Below, one piece after another: positions 10,323-21,409 of a stretch of 64,000 bases of DNA. The stretch is from Eustoma russellianum (Eukaryota; Streptophyta; Magnoliopsida; Gentianales; Gentianaceae), in the NCBI GenBank assembly GCA_036186865.1, contig AP025067.1, positions 24,501,346 to 24,565,345 of the forward strand, in the 5' to 3' direction. The number at the start of each line of letters is the position of its first letter. Position 1 is the first letter of the stretch. The translations under genes were made by a program, and so were the position numbers. The notes under the pieces are model-generated. The model did not search any database. It saw nothing but the letters and a program-made list of their open reading frames with translations, and was not told the DNA's origin.

Positions 10323-13148
10323 CGTGTACAAACATATATAAACGTGTACATGTATGCATGATATCTTGCCATTACTTGCCTTATTTAGCTTATATATTAT
10401 GTTGCCGTACTAACGAGCCATGAAGCATTAAAGCTTACATCATATGGCAAACATTTGTTGTGTTTACACTATTTTCAGGTTCCACCATTAATGAACTAAA
10501 CTAGTTCATTAAGTGAAGTACTTAGTTTAATAAACTAAGTAGTTCATTAAAGGAAGCCACATTTGAAAAAGGCACAAAGGCAACAAGGCTAAGGAAGGAA
10601 AGTTTTCTCCTCCTCCGCATCTTAATTATACACGCAATATACATATATATTACACCTATTTTCAGATTTTTTTAAAAGGCACATACACATGTATTCCAAC
10701 GTACTACCGACACGTTATATATTTTACGTACGTACGTTAATGTCACACCACTATACTTAACTCATATTTATGAGTATATTCAAGTCTTATATCATATGAT
10801 ATATGATATGGTGATGACAAATTAAATACGACACGATAAAAGGTTCTAAACCGAAATTTGTCGTATCAGGCGAATACCTAAACTTCGCCAACGTGTCACG
10901 TACTTGCCATAATAAATGGTCATCCCCTATACTTCAAAAAGTGATGAAAATTTCGTGCACTACATGTAATATTCAGCCAAAAATACTTTCCATGTTGGCA
11001 CACACAAATCATCCCACATTAAGGCCAAAATGTGAAGATTCCAAGTTTAATTTTGTCACATGTTAATGGTACCACTTTGGACCAGCCAAGTGCTGAGATT
11101 TAAAGTATATATTATATATATTATGTATAACATAATATATATAACATGTGCAAAAGTTGGAATTTAAATTAGAGAAAAATCGGGTAAGATAAATATCAAA
11201 AATTCGGTTTTCTACGCACACAACACATGGAACGTTTTTGGTACATCATGTGACACGTATCTAGACACTTTTTACATATGATATACATCTTAAAGTGTTC
11301 TAGAAAATTAAATTAAGGGCTGATTGGAATATTACATGTGTGTATTATTAAATGTGCACTATTTTACAAAGTTAGCAAAAATAAATTTCACCACATGCAC
11401 ATACACATTCCAACGTCTACACCAGCTGATTTGGAGCATATGTGGAGCTTTGTTGGCATCTTGATTGGTCAAAGATAAATCATACAATGTTGGTGAATTG
11501 AAGAGAGAAGCTACAAATGGTAAGAATTCAAAAAATATTTCTCTTATGTCACATGCTGAAAATTTCAGCATACTACACACAAGCTGGCCAAATTTGAGAG
11601 CCAAAATTGTCCAAGTTCATTTCTTAGTTGGTAGCAATACTTACCATAACTTGGTGATTCAATTTTTAAAAAAAAATCAAGGTAAATTGGGTATTATCTT
11701 GAAAGAAAAGGAATGGTGCACATGCTGAAAATTCAGCATGGCAATGAGACTAGTTGGCCGATTTTTTCATTAAGATTGGAAGGATTTTTATCTTGCAATT
11801 TATGTGACATATCTTATGAGTTATGGAAGTTATTTTGTGATGATTTTTGGCACATGCTTAAGTGTATTCTCAGATTTTTTTTCCAATTCATCATGATGAC
11901 AACGATAAACCAATAAGGAGGTGCCAGGTAAGCGAAGACTAAATGATCATCCAATAAGAAGATGCCAAGTAAGCAAGACCTTGTCACAATGATGTCTTAC
12001 ACTCTCTCAAGGACTTAAAAGATAATTTTCAAGAGGGGGAGGCACTACACAAGGGACGGCCTGCACAAGTTAAAAGGAAAGAGAAGAGAGCAAACAAAAC
12101 AAGGAACAAGCATTGCAATTCAAAGAGATCAAAAAGCCTAGCTCTTCTTCTCCTACATCTTCTTTCTTTCTCTCTTCTTGTAAAAGCCTATTGTTTTCAT
12201 ATCTTTCAATCTTGAATAGGCTTGAGATAAACCACCATTCATATATCTTTGTGAAAGATTGATCAAGGTGTGATCAATCTTCATTCTAGCAAGGTGGTGG
12301 TGTTCGTGTGAATTGTACTCGTCATACAAGGTTTGTAAAGGGTTGGAGTTAGGTGTAACTCTATCAACCCTGCGGTAAAGTGTACTGCGTGTGTGTGATT
12401 AGTATGAACCAAGGAAGGTGTTCCTTGAAGACTGGAGTAGGTTGTTTATAACCGAACCAGTATAAAATTCTTGGTGCCATTTACTTTCTGCATTTACTTT
12501 TCAGTTACTGCACTATTTACCCTTCTTGTTCGCATCCGTAAAAATAGTAAACGGTTTTCAAAAATCACAAAAATTTCCAGAAATATACCCACACGTTCTA
12601 GGGTTAATTTGGCACAAGTTTCAACCCGTTTGGATAAGTATAAGTCGATCAAACATCAAAAGTTCTGAGACTAGTGCAGTCTGATTTTCAGACTTGCAAA
12701 GGTTGAGACTTTGATTGTAGTTGACCTACTTCCCAAAAGAATTTTCCAAAACTGTTTCAACCCATTTAAATATAGTATATAAGGAGTTAGTGGTTAAATT
12801 TTCAGAGCATTTGGACGTTCACACAAATAGGAATTAATTTTTCAAAACCATCTACCGTTTCTGGCAGATTTGCATAATCTGAGTACCAACGGTTTTTTGA
12901 AGGGGTTAAAGGTTGAATTTTAATTTGAAATTTTTAGGGGACCCTCATAACATATGAGGCTAAGTTCTCTCAAAATTTCATACTTTTTGGAGACCTCTAA
13001 CCTAGTTTTAAAAACGTTTTAAAACTGGTCCTGAAAACAAAATCTGTTTTCAGAACTTGAATTGTTCAAGTTTCAAGAAATTTTAAAAACCACACTTTCC
13101 GCACCATCTATTCAACCCCCCTTCTAGTGGTGCCTTACAGATCCTACA
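10240..13148 (+). repeat. SIRE-A 3' LTR
   Basis: This is the direct repeat of 2081-4995 with the same TGTAG...CTACA ends, preceded by a polypurine run and followed by the target duplication GGGTG. Confidence 0.93.
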
Positions 13149-13430
13149 GGGTGGTGGCGCGTGAAGCGTGGGTTATTTGAATATAGACTAGTAGTAGCAG
13201 CGAGCCCCTTTTGGTCTCTGATCTATGAATGGCGGATGGGGGAGGCATGAGAGGAGGAGGGGAGTGAGGATGAAGAAGATGAAGTGGAGGGTATTATTGA
13301 TTTTTTACTAATTTAAAATAATAATAATATTTTTTCAAGAAATGAAATTTAAAAAAAAAGAAATTTTATTTTCTTTTTAAAAAAAATCAATAAATGTCCA
13401 CGTTAGAAATTACCTGCTGTAGTAAGTCAT
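13149..13430. other. MULE-1 interior right of SIRE-A
   Basis: It starts with the second copy of the duplication (GGGTG, 13149-13153). A GC-richer stretch with purine-rich GGAGGAGG runs follows, then AT-rich sequence up to the right TIR. No coding homology was recognised. Confidence 0.5.
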
Positions 13431-13554
13431 CTTCCGGTGACCAGCTATAAGTGAACCATTATTGACAAAGACTGGGTGTTAAGTGAGTTTCATCAACGTT
13501 AGGCTGCTAACTGAGTAATACGCCAAACGTTAGGCTAATAAGTGAGATTCCCTC
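13431..13554 (-). repeat. MULE-1 right terminal inverted repeat
   Basis: This is the inverted counterpart of 1083-1207, ending GTGAGATTCCCTC directly before the target duplication TTTCTTGGTA. The inner edge carries CTTCCGGTGAC, also present in the right arm of MULE-2. Confidence 0.85.
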
Positions 13555-13564
13555 TTTCTTGGTA

Positions 13565-15422
13565 TCCTTCTCAGCACAAAGGGGTACATTATTCAAAACC
13601 TTGACACCAAAGATATGTTTATATCTAGGAATGTACAGTTCCATGAAAATGATTTTCCATAATGTTCTTCTTCTTCTTCTTCCTCAAATGATTTTTCTGT
13701 TATTCAACCCGATGTTCCTTCTTCCTCTCTTCATCCTACCACCAATAATTTCCCTTTGACACCAATAATTGATCAGTCCTCCCCAGTTCCTTCTACTACT
13801 GCTCCAAGCACGTTGGCTTCTGGAAACTCAGACTCCACTAACACCTATTTCACATCTGATATTACTCCACATCTGGAAATTGTAATTCCAATCAGCTCGA
13901 CATCAGATACTCCTTCAACAATTATAAGACCAGCAGACAGACACGTCCTCCATCATACCTCCAAGATTACTATTGCCATCAGACCACTAATCAGTCACTC
14001 TCTGCCCATTCCTCTACTCCTTATCCTCTACAATATTATCATGCATTTGATAGGTTAGCTCATGACTATAAGAACTATGTATTGTCTATTAGTTTGCAAC
14101 AAGAACCTAACACGTATCAGGAGGCAGCCTAAACAGCAGAGTGGCAGCTTGAGATGCAGGCAGAACTGAAGGCTATTGAAGATAATCATACTTGGTCCTT
14201 AGTTTACTTGCCCTCTGGTAAAACACCTATAGGGTGCAAATGGGTCTATAGATTGAAAAGAAAGGCAGATGGCTCCATTGAGAGATATAAGGCTAGGTTA
14301 GTAGCCAAGGGCTACACCCAACAGCTGGGCATTGATTATCATGAAACATTCTCCCCCGTAGCTAAGATGACAACAGTTAGACTTCTTCTTTCTGTGGCTG
14401 CCATAAAACATTGTTATGTGCACCAGTTAGACATTAATAATGAATTTACATGATACCTCCTGAAGGTTTGCCTTGTCCATCCCATAGCACAGTCTGTAAG
14501 TTACACAAGTCTCTCTATGACTTAAAACAAGCTAGTAGAGAATGGAATGCTAAACTTACTGGTTTTCTTCTGGACCAAGGTTATCTCCAATCTAAAAATG
14601 ACTACAGTATGTTCACCAAACGGACACCTTCATCCTTCCTAGTTCTTCTTGTTTATGTGGATGACATTTTGATAGCCAGTGACTCTCCCACAGCAATTGC
14701 TTCACTCAAGCACTCTTTACACACAGCTTTCAGAATCAAGGATTTAGGAGACCTTAGGTACTTCCTAGGATTGGAAGTTGCTAGGTCTCAGAGGGGGATT
14801 ATGGTGCATCATAGAAAATATGCTCTTGAGCTTCTGGAAGAGACATGCCTCTTGGGATTCAAACATGCCAAGTCACCTATGGAACAAAATTTGAAACTAG
14901 CTTATAATGATTCTGAATTGATTGAAAATGTTTCTGGCTATAGAAAGCTGATTGGGCAAATCTTGTATCTCACTATTACTAGACCAGATATATCATATAC
15001 CATGCAGCAACTAAGTCAGTTTTTAGATGTTCCCACTAACATCATTTGAAGGCTGCCTACAGGCTATTGAGATACATCAAAGGTATACCTAGTCAGGGCT
15101 TATTGTTTCCTAGTGAAGGGAGTTACAGTTGAAGGGATTTGCTAACTCTGATTGGGGAGGATGTGTTGAAACCAGAAAGTCAGTCACAGGGTTCTGTATA
15201 TTTCTTGGTGAGGCCTTAATTTCTTGGAAAGCTAAGAAGCAAACAACCATTTCAAAATCATCTTCAGAAGCAAAATATCGCGCAATGGCAGCAGCAACTT
15301 GTGAAGTGCGGTGGATTCTTTACTTGTTGGCAGATTTAGGCATAAGGCAAGATAAGGCTGTGGAACTGTTTCGTGACAACAAGAGTGCTATGTATATCAT
15401 TGAAAATCCTATTTTTCATGAA
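13565..15422 (+). pseudogene. Copia-1 pol, part 2: reverse transcriptase and RNase H
   Basis: The sequence resumes directly after the MULE-1 duplication with the post-integrase linker (around 13567-13660). A Ser/Thr/Pro-rich linker and then reverse transcriptase follow (14154-15049). Visible motifs are WVYRLKRKADGSIERYKARL and LVAKGYTQ near 14235-14325, and the YVDD active site at 14654-14665. RNase H begins near 15129 (ANSDWGG, SSSEAKYRA, DNKSAM). A frameshift at 14450 and a stop near 15047 break the frame. The block ends with the conserved NPIFHE motif at 15422, where gypsy gag sequence begins. Confidence 0.88.
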
Positions 15423-17383
15423 CTACCAAAGTGGATGCAAGTCCAAATATTTTATAACGGTATGGAAAATAGCGCCAGGTCAATGGTAGACGCTGCCAGT
15501 NNNNNNNNNNATAGCGCCAGGTCAATGGTAGACGCTGCCAGTGGGGGTAGCATAATGAGAAAGCCACCCGATGAGGCATGGAATCTCTTTGAAGAAATGG
15601 CCTCAACGGGTTGTCAATGGCCAAATGAACGAAGCAATCCTAAGAGAGCTTCTGTATTAGAGCTTGACACAAACTCCGCCATCTTGGCACAACTCTCCCT
15701 AATTTCAAAAAGTTTAGGCATTGGCGGTAAAATAACAAGGGAATAGTGATGGTAAAAATGAAAAAAGAAAAAAACAAAGAATGCCAACAAAATCAAATGG
15801 CCAACATAAATAAAAATTTCTATCCGAATGAAGCAAATTTTGTAGGTCAAAATCAAAGATTTAACAATCCATACCCTAATACCTACAATAATGCATGGAA
15901 AAATAATGCAAATTCTTGGAATATACCTCAAAATCTAGGGCATCCTTCTGGTTTTCCAAACACTCAAGAGAAGAAGATAAATGTTGAAGATATCTTGGCA
16001 AAATTTATATCAAGCTCCGAAACTAGATTCCAAAATCAAGAAGCTTTGATAAGAAATCAGGAAACTTTAATCAAGAATCAAGAATCTTCAATCAAAAATT
16101 TGGAAAACCAAGTCGGACAGATGGCAAATTTATTGGCAAATAGAATTCAAGGAAATCTGCCAAGTAATACTGAGACAAATCCTAAAGAATTGAATGTTAT
16201 AACTCTGATAAGTGGAGATGAAACAATCAGTGAAATAAACTCTTTGAATGAAAATGATGACATGAAGATGAGTAAAAATAATAGTGATGGATCAATTTTT
16301 CTGAGTACTGAGAGTGACAAAGCTGATGAGGATGAAGAGAAAGTAGAAGTTAAAACATTAAGAAAAGACGACGATATCTGCAAATGCAACAATCTCAAAA
16401 GAGCAATTAAGAAAGATGAAATGAGAATTCCACAAAAATTATCAACGAATCTTAAGGAAAAGGAACTTGATGAGGAATTTCGAAAATTTATTGAAAATTT
16501 CAAGAAATTAAACGCTGATATACCTTTCGAAGAAGCTTTAGAGAAAATGCCGAGTTATAAGAATTTTTGTAAAGAAATACTAGCAAACCAAGTGGAGAAA
16601 CAAAGTCTTGAAAAAGGAAATCATATAAACGAACATATTCAAGATAAATTACCACCAAAGCAAGAAGATCCTGGATGTTTCTATATCCCTTGTTCAATTG
16701 GTAATTTTAATTTTGATAATGCCTTATGTGATCTTGGTGCTAGTGTTAATGTCATGCCTTACTCGGTATTTGAAAAATTAAAATTGAAAGACTTAAAGCC
16801 AACCAATTTCTCAGTACGTTTTCCTGATGGATCAACCAAACGTCTAAGAGGAATGGTTGAAGATGTTTTGGTTCGAATCGATAAATTCATTTTTCCTGCT
16901 GATTTTGTGGTGTTGGACATGGTGAATGATTCTAATTCAAATATTCCTTTTGGAAGACCATTTTTAGCCACAAGTAGGAGTGTATTTGATGTTCTGAATG
17001 GAGACATAATCTTAAGGGTAGGCAATGAACAAGTGAAGTTACATGTCGTGAAAGATTTAAAACACCCTAGGAAGGATGATGATTACTGTTCTGTTAATAC
17101 TATTTTTAAAGTCTCTTTTGAAGAAAGCACTCCTAGAAACGATAAATTTATATGCAGAAAAAATGAAATTCTTTTTGAAAATAAATTACAAGAGGGTCAA
17201 AAAGTTTTGCTAGACAAAGCAATATCTTGCGTTATAAAGAAAATATGGTCCTCTGGAGACGTTGAGGTGGAATTCGAGAAGGTTAAACAAATCAAAGTGA
17301 AGGGTAGTCGTCTTAAAAGATTAAATACTGGAGCTTCTCGATTATCAGATAAGAAGATAATTCGCTTGTATGATCCGCCATGA
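15423..17383 (+). pseudogene. Gypsy gag-protease fused to the polyprotein C-terminus, no RT/RH/IN
   Basis: The first part (from LPKWMQVQIFYNGM) is a retrotransposon gag segment, interrupted by the N gap. From 15746 a frame of 545 codons stays open. Its gag tail has Asn-rich sequence and repeated NQE..IKNQE units around residues 80-125. An aspartic protease follows at about residues 310-435, with the active-site stretch CDLGASVNVMPYSVF (Leu in place of Thr/Ser of the usual DTG/DSG triad) and IPFGRPFLATS. The last ~90 residues (ENKLQEGQKVLL...RLKRLN) resemble the end of gypsy polyproteins downstream of integrase. About 1,000 residues covering RT, RNase H and integrase are therefore missing in frame. 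It could not replicate by itself but might be mobilised in trans. Confidence 0.8.
15501..15510. other. Assembly gap (10 N) with a 32-bp duplicate on each side
   Basis: Ten Ns separate two identical 32-bp copies, 15469-15500 and 15511-15542. Each begins ATAGCGCCAGG and ends GCTGCCAGT. With one copy and the Ns removed, the gag frame continues smoothly. The gap looks like two overlapping contig ends that were joined without being merged. Confidence 0.85.
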
Positions 17384-19087
17384 AAAGGAACTTCGGGAAG
17401 TCTAGCTGTAGACTATAAATTCAGAACTACTTCTTTGCCTTGTTATTTTTATTGTTTTTGATATATGGTTGTGTTAGAAGTTTGCAAGTTTTTTTCATTG
17501 AAATACATTCAGAGGCTGTTGAGCAATGAATGTTTCAATTTTTTCTTGCAAGCTTTAATCGTGATTATTGTTTTAGAGTCACATTTTTTTCCGTGTTATG
17601 CGCTTTTGTTGTGGTTTTGTCTTGTAGGAATAAAGATTGCGAGACCGTTGGAAAAGAAGTTGGCCCAAGATAGAAACCATATGGCATGTATGTGGCTCAA
17701 TGCAATATTGGAAGATGACCTTGCATCAAATCAGCTAAGTTTCTTACCCCTATGCTTCTTATTCTTTCATTTTCCTTGACATTGAAGACAATGTTAATGT
17801 CTAAGTGGAGGGTAGGGGGTTAGACTAATGCATGGTTGTTTTTTTAAAGCCGATTTTTGATGTGTCTGAAAAGAAAAATGCTTAGATATACGTTATTTTT
17901 AAAATTTTCGATCTTCTATGGATATGTGGATGCGAATCATTTTGCATGTGTAGTTACAATATACATGAGAAATACCTTCGGAATGATGGATTGATTCAAT
18001 GTTAATTATATTTTATTTCATGTAATTTGAGACATTTTGAGCACGTATAGCCATGATCTTGTGATTTGTGGATGATAGTGAAGAATTATGCTTATCATGT
18101 ATTTTGTGTCATTCTAGAACTTACTTCATTACTTCTCAAGGCGAAATTATTAGATGATTTCAAGTTGACTTAGAGATGACAGTCATAGGCGTTCTTTGGA
18201 CCGTTTGAACCTTTCAAGCCATCCCTATGATCATTGTATCCTAGTACCCTTTTTGAGCCTAATTATTAAGAATGGTGAGACCCCATTCGATTTTCTTTGT
18301 TGTTAAACCTCATTAACTTCCCATTTTAGCCTACTTGATAAAAATATATATCCTTATATGTCCCTATTTAAGAGAGCTTATATGGCATTGTCATTACGTT
18401 TGGGATAAAGATGGTGGGTTACGATGGTGAGATGAGGTTGAAAGGATACACAAATATATCGTTACAAGGTGATGAAAAAAGTTCAAAGAATGAGAAAAAA
18501 AAAGAAAAAAAAATGATGAAAAAGGCCAAAGAAAAAAAAAGAAAAAGACAATTATATGGCCGATTGTGATATAAAAAGCATGGAATTACTTGTAGTGACT
18601 TGTTCGCAAAAGATGGAGAGGTTTTTTAAATTGTAAGAAGAGTTTGTTTTATTTGCATGTCATTTTTTGTAAGCTCTCTTAAATTTTTCTTTGGATCCTT
18701 TATCCTTCGTGAAACCAAGTCCCTAGCCTTACGTTACAAGCTTAAAAGTCCTACTTGATCTTCGTTGACTTGAATCATCTACATTAGTGGAGAGCGAGTA
18801 AGAAAAGTAAGCCTATGGAATGTTCATGAGTCATAATTTGCATAATTTCAACTGATTGTCTACGGAAAGCTAGAGATTGGCTATTTACCCACACACCTCG
18901 ATTACATGGGATAAGTATAGTTGATATTTGAGTTATAAAGTTATTCTATTGGTTATTTCGATTGTACTTTGAGACTATGTTTGTGAAATCATCGCCCATG
19001 CATATTCTTTAGAAGAAAGATTAAGCATATTTTCTTTAAAGTTACTTTATTTGCTCGAGGACGATCAAAAGCTAAGTGGAGGGTAGT
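17384..19087 (+). other. Gypsy 3' non-coding region with polypurine tracts
   Basis: No protein was recognised. The region holds AGTGGAGGGTAGGGGG near 17804, preceded by GAAGACAATG, then A-rich AAAGAAAAAA runs (18487-18545). A second CGAGGACGATC and AAGTGGAGGGTAG tract lies just before the LTR start at 19088. This arrangement is usual for Athila/Tat-type elements. Confidence 0.65.
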
Positions 19088-21212
19088 TGATATAATCAAT
19101 TCTTATACATATTATTTATACACTCTACCATTTATATCGAGCAATATTTGGCTTAATTGATGCTAAAAAGTGATAATAATAATCAAATTGAATAATGGAA
19201 GTGTTCATGTGATTAAATGGCAAATATTAATTTTGTTAGCTAAATTAACTCTATTTTCTGAGCTTAACCGAGTTACCACTTAAATGATGTTAAAGTCTAT
19301 GTTATTTAGTTAAACGTAATATTTATTTATTTTTAGTTGGACACTACACAGTTGTCTTAATATTGCAGGGGAAAAAAGCAGAAGAAAAAATGCCAGACAG
19401 CAGAATTTTCTGCAGTAGGTGCGATTTTCGAGGGGGAAAAAGAGATAAACTTCAGTTGTTGAGATAAAATCGTATTACATCTGTTGCTGACTATTGGAAG
19501 TTGAGAAAAATAAGGCAGCTGAATTGCTCCTTCTGTTCATTTTCTCGGTATAAATGTCACAGGAAAGGAAGCATGAAAGATCACCAGGCAACACTCACGC
19601 CTGGGACTTTTCCCCACAAGGCCGCACGCATTCCGAGGCCACTTCCATCTCTCTCCATATTGTCAAAGCCATCAAAATCAAGAGAAAGAAGAAAAAGCAG
19701 CTGCCAGGAAAGAGAAGAAACAACAATCCTTTTGGAGCAGCAGCTTTTCGGTGTCCATTTGTCCGGTTCCATCAGCAGGCGTGGTCACCGAAGCTGCTGT
19801 GCAGTGTAATTCTATACACATTTGTTTTCTCTTCTGCTATTTCATGCAATTATACATGTATATGATGGATAGTATGGATTTGATTTGTGGCTAAATTTTT
19901 ATTTTCTTGACTAGTTTTTGTGGCAGTTGAATTATTTTGATACGTTAATGTATTAGTTTTCCCTCTTTGATTTATTTAATTTACTAGTTTATTATCCCAA
20001 TCGTTAATTGTTGTTGGTGTGTTTATTGCGTCAATAGATTAGTTACCTATTGATAGAACATATAATTAATTTCGAAGGACCGGGAGGTGAAGATTTTAAT
20101 TACGACCGTGTCAACAACGAACTTGTAGTAAAACTGACTAGGGATAGATTCAGTTTCTACGGGTGGATAATTAGAAAATTCTAAGGAAATTAAATGCGAC
20201 TCGATGGATTAAAATTTGCGTAGGGATACGGAGTTTGTCACATCGAGTTAGGTTTCTACGCCAAGGGATTGAGTAAAAATTAAAATATGGAATTTCTTCC
20301 TTAGCGATTTGGAATAGAAACTAGTTAATTATTTGGGGTTATAGAGAGGATTATACTTTTGAAAACGATTCAACTGAAACATAAACTAATCAAGGAAATA
20401 AAAATTTAGCCACAAATCAAATCCATACTATCCATCATATACATGTATAATTGCATGAAATAGCAGCAGAGAAAACAAATGTGTATAGAATTACACTGCA
20501 CAGCAGCTTCGGTGACCACGCCTGCTGATGGAACCGGACAAATGGACACCGAAAAGCTGCTGCTCCAAAAGGATTGTTGTTTCTTCTCTTTCCTGGCAGC
20601 TGCTTTTTCTTCTTTCTCTTGATTTTGATGGCTTTGACAATATGGAGAAAGATGGAAGTAGCCTCGGAATGCGTGCGGCCTTGTGGGGAAAAGTCCCAGG
20701 CGTGAGTGTTGCCTGGTGATCTTTCATGCTTCCTTTCCTGTGACATTTATACCGAGAAAATGAACAGAAGGAGCAATTCAGCTGCCTTATTTTTCTCAAC
20801 TTCCAATAGTCAGCAACAGATGTAATACGATTTTATCTCAACAACTGAAGTTTATCTCTTTTTCCCCCTCGAAAATCGCACCTACTGCAGAAAATTCTGC
20901 TGTCTGGCATTTTTTCTTCTGCTTTTTTTCCCTGCAATATTAAGACAACTGTGTAGTGTCCAACTAAAAATAAATAAATATTACGTTTAACTAAATAACA
21001 TAGACTTTAACATCATTTAAGTGGTAACTCGGTTAAGCTCAGAAAATAGAGTTAATTTAGCTAACAAAATTAATATTTTCCATTTAATCACATGAACACT
21101 TCCATTATTCAATTTGATTATTATTATCACTTTTTAGCATCAATTAAGCCAAATATTGCTCGATATAAATGGTAGAGTGTATAAATAATATGTATAAGAA
21201 TTGATTATATCA
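19088..21212. repeat. 2.1-kb near-perfect palindrome at the gypsy 3' end
   Basis: The left arm (19088-about 19913) and right arm (about 20388-21212) are inverted copies of roughly 825 bp, separated by about 475 bp of unique sequence. The left arm begins TGATATAATCAATTC and the right arm ends with its reverse complement, exactly at the Copia-1 junction. The arms differ at scattered bases, so they are distinct sequences. The left arm sits where a 3' LTR should start. The right arm may be an inverted LTR copy. Mirrored open frames of 102-103 codons in the arms are by-products. Confidence 0.85.
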
Positions 21213-21409
21213 GAGAACAAAGCACATAGAAATAGATTGTCACGTAGTAAGGGAGAAGTACTTAGAAGAAGTTGCCAAGCCTATGCCTATTAAGACAGAA
21301 TTTCAGTTAGCAAACGTTTTCATAAAAGCATTGGATTCTCAGAGGCTGCACAAACTTAACCTGACCATTGGAGTGTATGACATTTTCGGCCAGCCTAGTT
21401 TGCGGGGGG
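21213..21409 (+). pseudogene. Copia-1 pol, part 3: RNase H C-terminus and polypurine tract
   Basis: The frame reads RTKHIEIDCHVVREKYLEE and later QLANVFIKALDSQRLHKL, the conserved C-terminal end of copia RNase H, continuing the block that stops at 15422. It runs into a G-rich tract (GTTTGCGGGGGG, 21398-21409), the polypurine primer site next to the 3' LTR. Confidence 0.85.

Larger units (their letters stand above)
2081..13148 (+). mobile_element. SIRE-A: long-LTR Ty1/copia retrotransposon of SIRE/Maximus type
   Basis: The element has LTRs of about 2.9 kb (2081-4995 and 10240-13148), each TGTAG...CTACA. The 5-bp target duplication GGGTG is perfect (2076-2080, 13149-13153). A primer binding site complementary to initiator tRNA-Met follows the 5' LTR. 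The internal 5.2 kb encodes gag, protease, integrase, reverse transcriptase and RNase H in copia order. Very long LTRs, a gag with a C-terminal coiled coil, and repeated polypurine tracts before the 3' LTR fit the SIRE/Maximus lineage. The polyprotein has several frameshifts and stops. The LTRs look nearly identical by eye, with scattered single changes and small indels, which suggests a fairly recent insertion. Confidence 0.92.
1083..13554. mobile_element. MULE-1: Mutator-like element (Pack-MULE) with ~120-bp TIRs, split by SIRE-A
   Basis: The ends are inverted copies of about 120 bp starting G(G/A)GGGAATCTCAC. They are flanked by a 10-bp target duplication, TTTCTAGGTA at 1073-1082 and TTTCTTGGTA at 13555-13564 (one mismatch). 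A long TIR with a 9-11 bp duplication is the signature of Mutator-like elements. Without the SIRE-A insertion (2081-13148 plus one GGGTG) the element is about 1.4 kb. It has no transposase, so it is non-autonomous. Inside is a fragment resembling a host SNARE gene (1744-1986). Precise removal at the duplication puts the Copia-1 frame back in register, which confirms the boundaries. Confidence 0.85.
15423..21212 (+). mobile_element. Defective Ty3/gypsy (Athila/Tat-like) element inserted in Copia-1
   Basis: Gypsy gag and protease coding (15423-17383) is followed by a long A-rich non-coding 3' region with two polypurine-like tracts (17804-17821 and 19074-19087), then sequence starting TGATATAATCA at 19088 as a 3' LTR would. 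The element ends at 21212 with ATTATATCA, and Copia-1 resumes in frame at 21213. The 5' LTR, leader and N-terminal gag are missing; reverse transcriptase, RNase H and integrase are also missing. The PR type and long 3' non-coding region suggest the Athila/Tat branch, by recall only. Confidence 0.8.

Noticed and set aside
15746..17383. A 545-codon open frame that looks like a host gene
   Set aside because: Gag tail, retroviral-type protease and post-integrase tail identify it as part of a gypsy element.
19501..19865. Two overlapping ~100-codon frames, mirrored at 20435-20799
   Set aside because: They lie in the arms of the palindrome and are copies of each other; Cys/Ser/Arg-rich chance frames without a recognisable domain.
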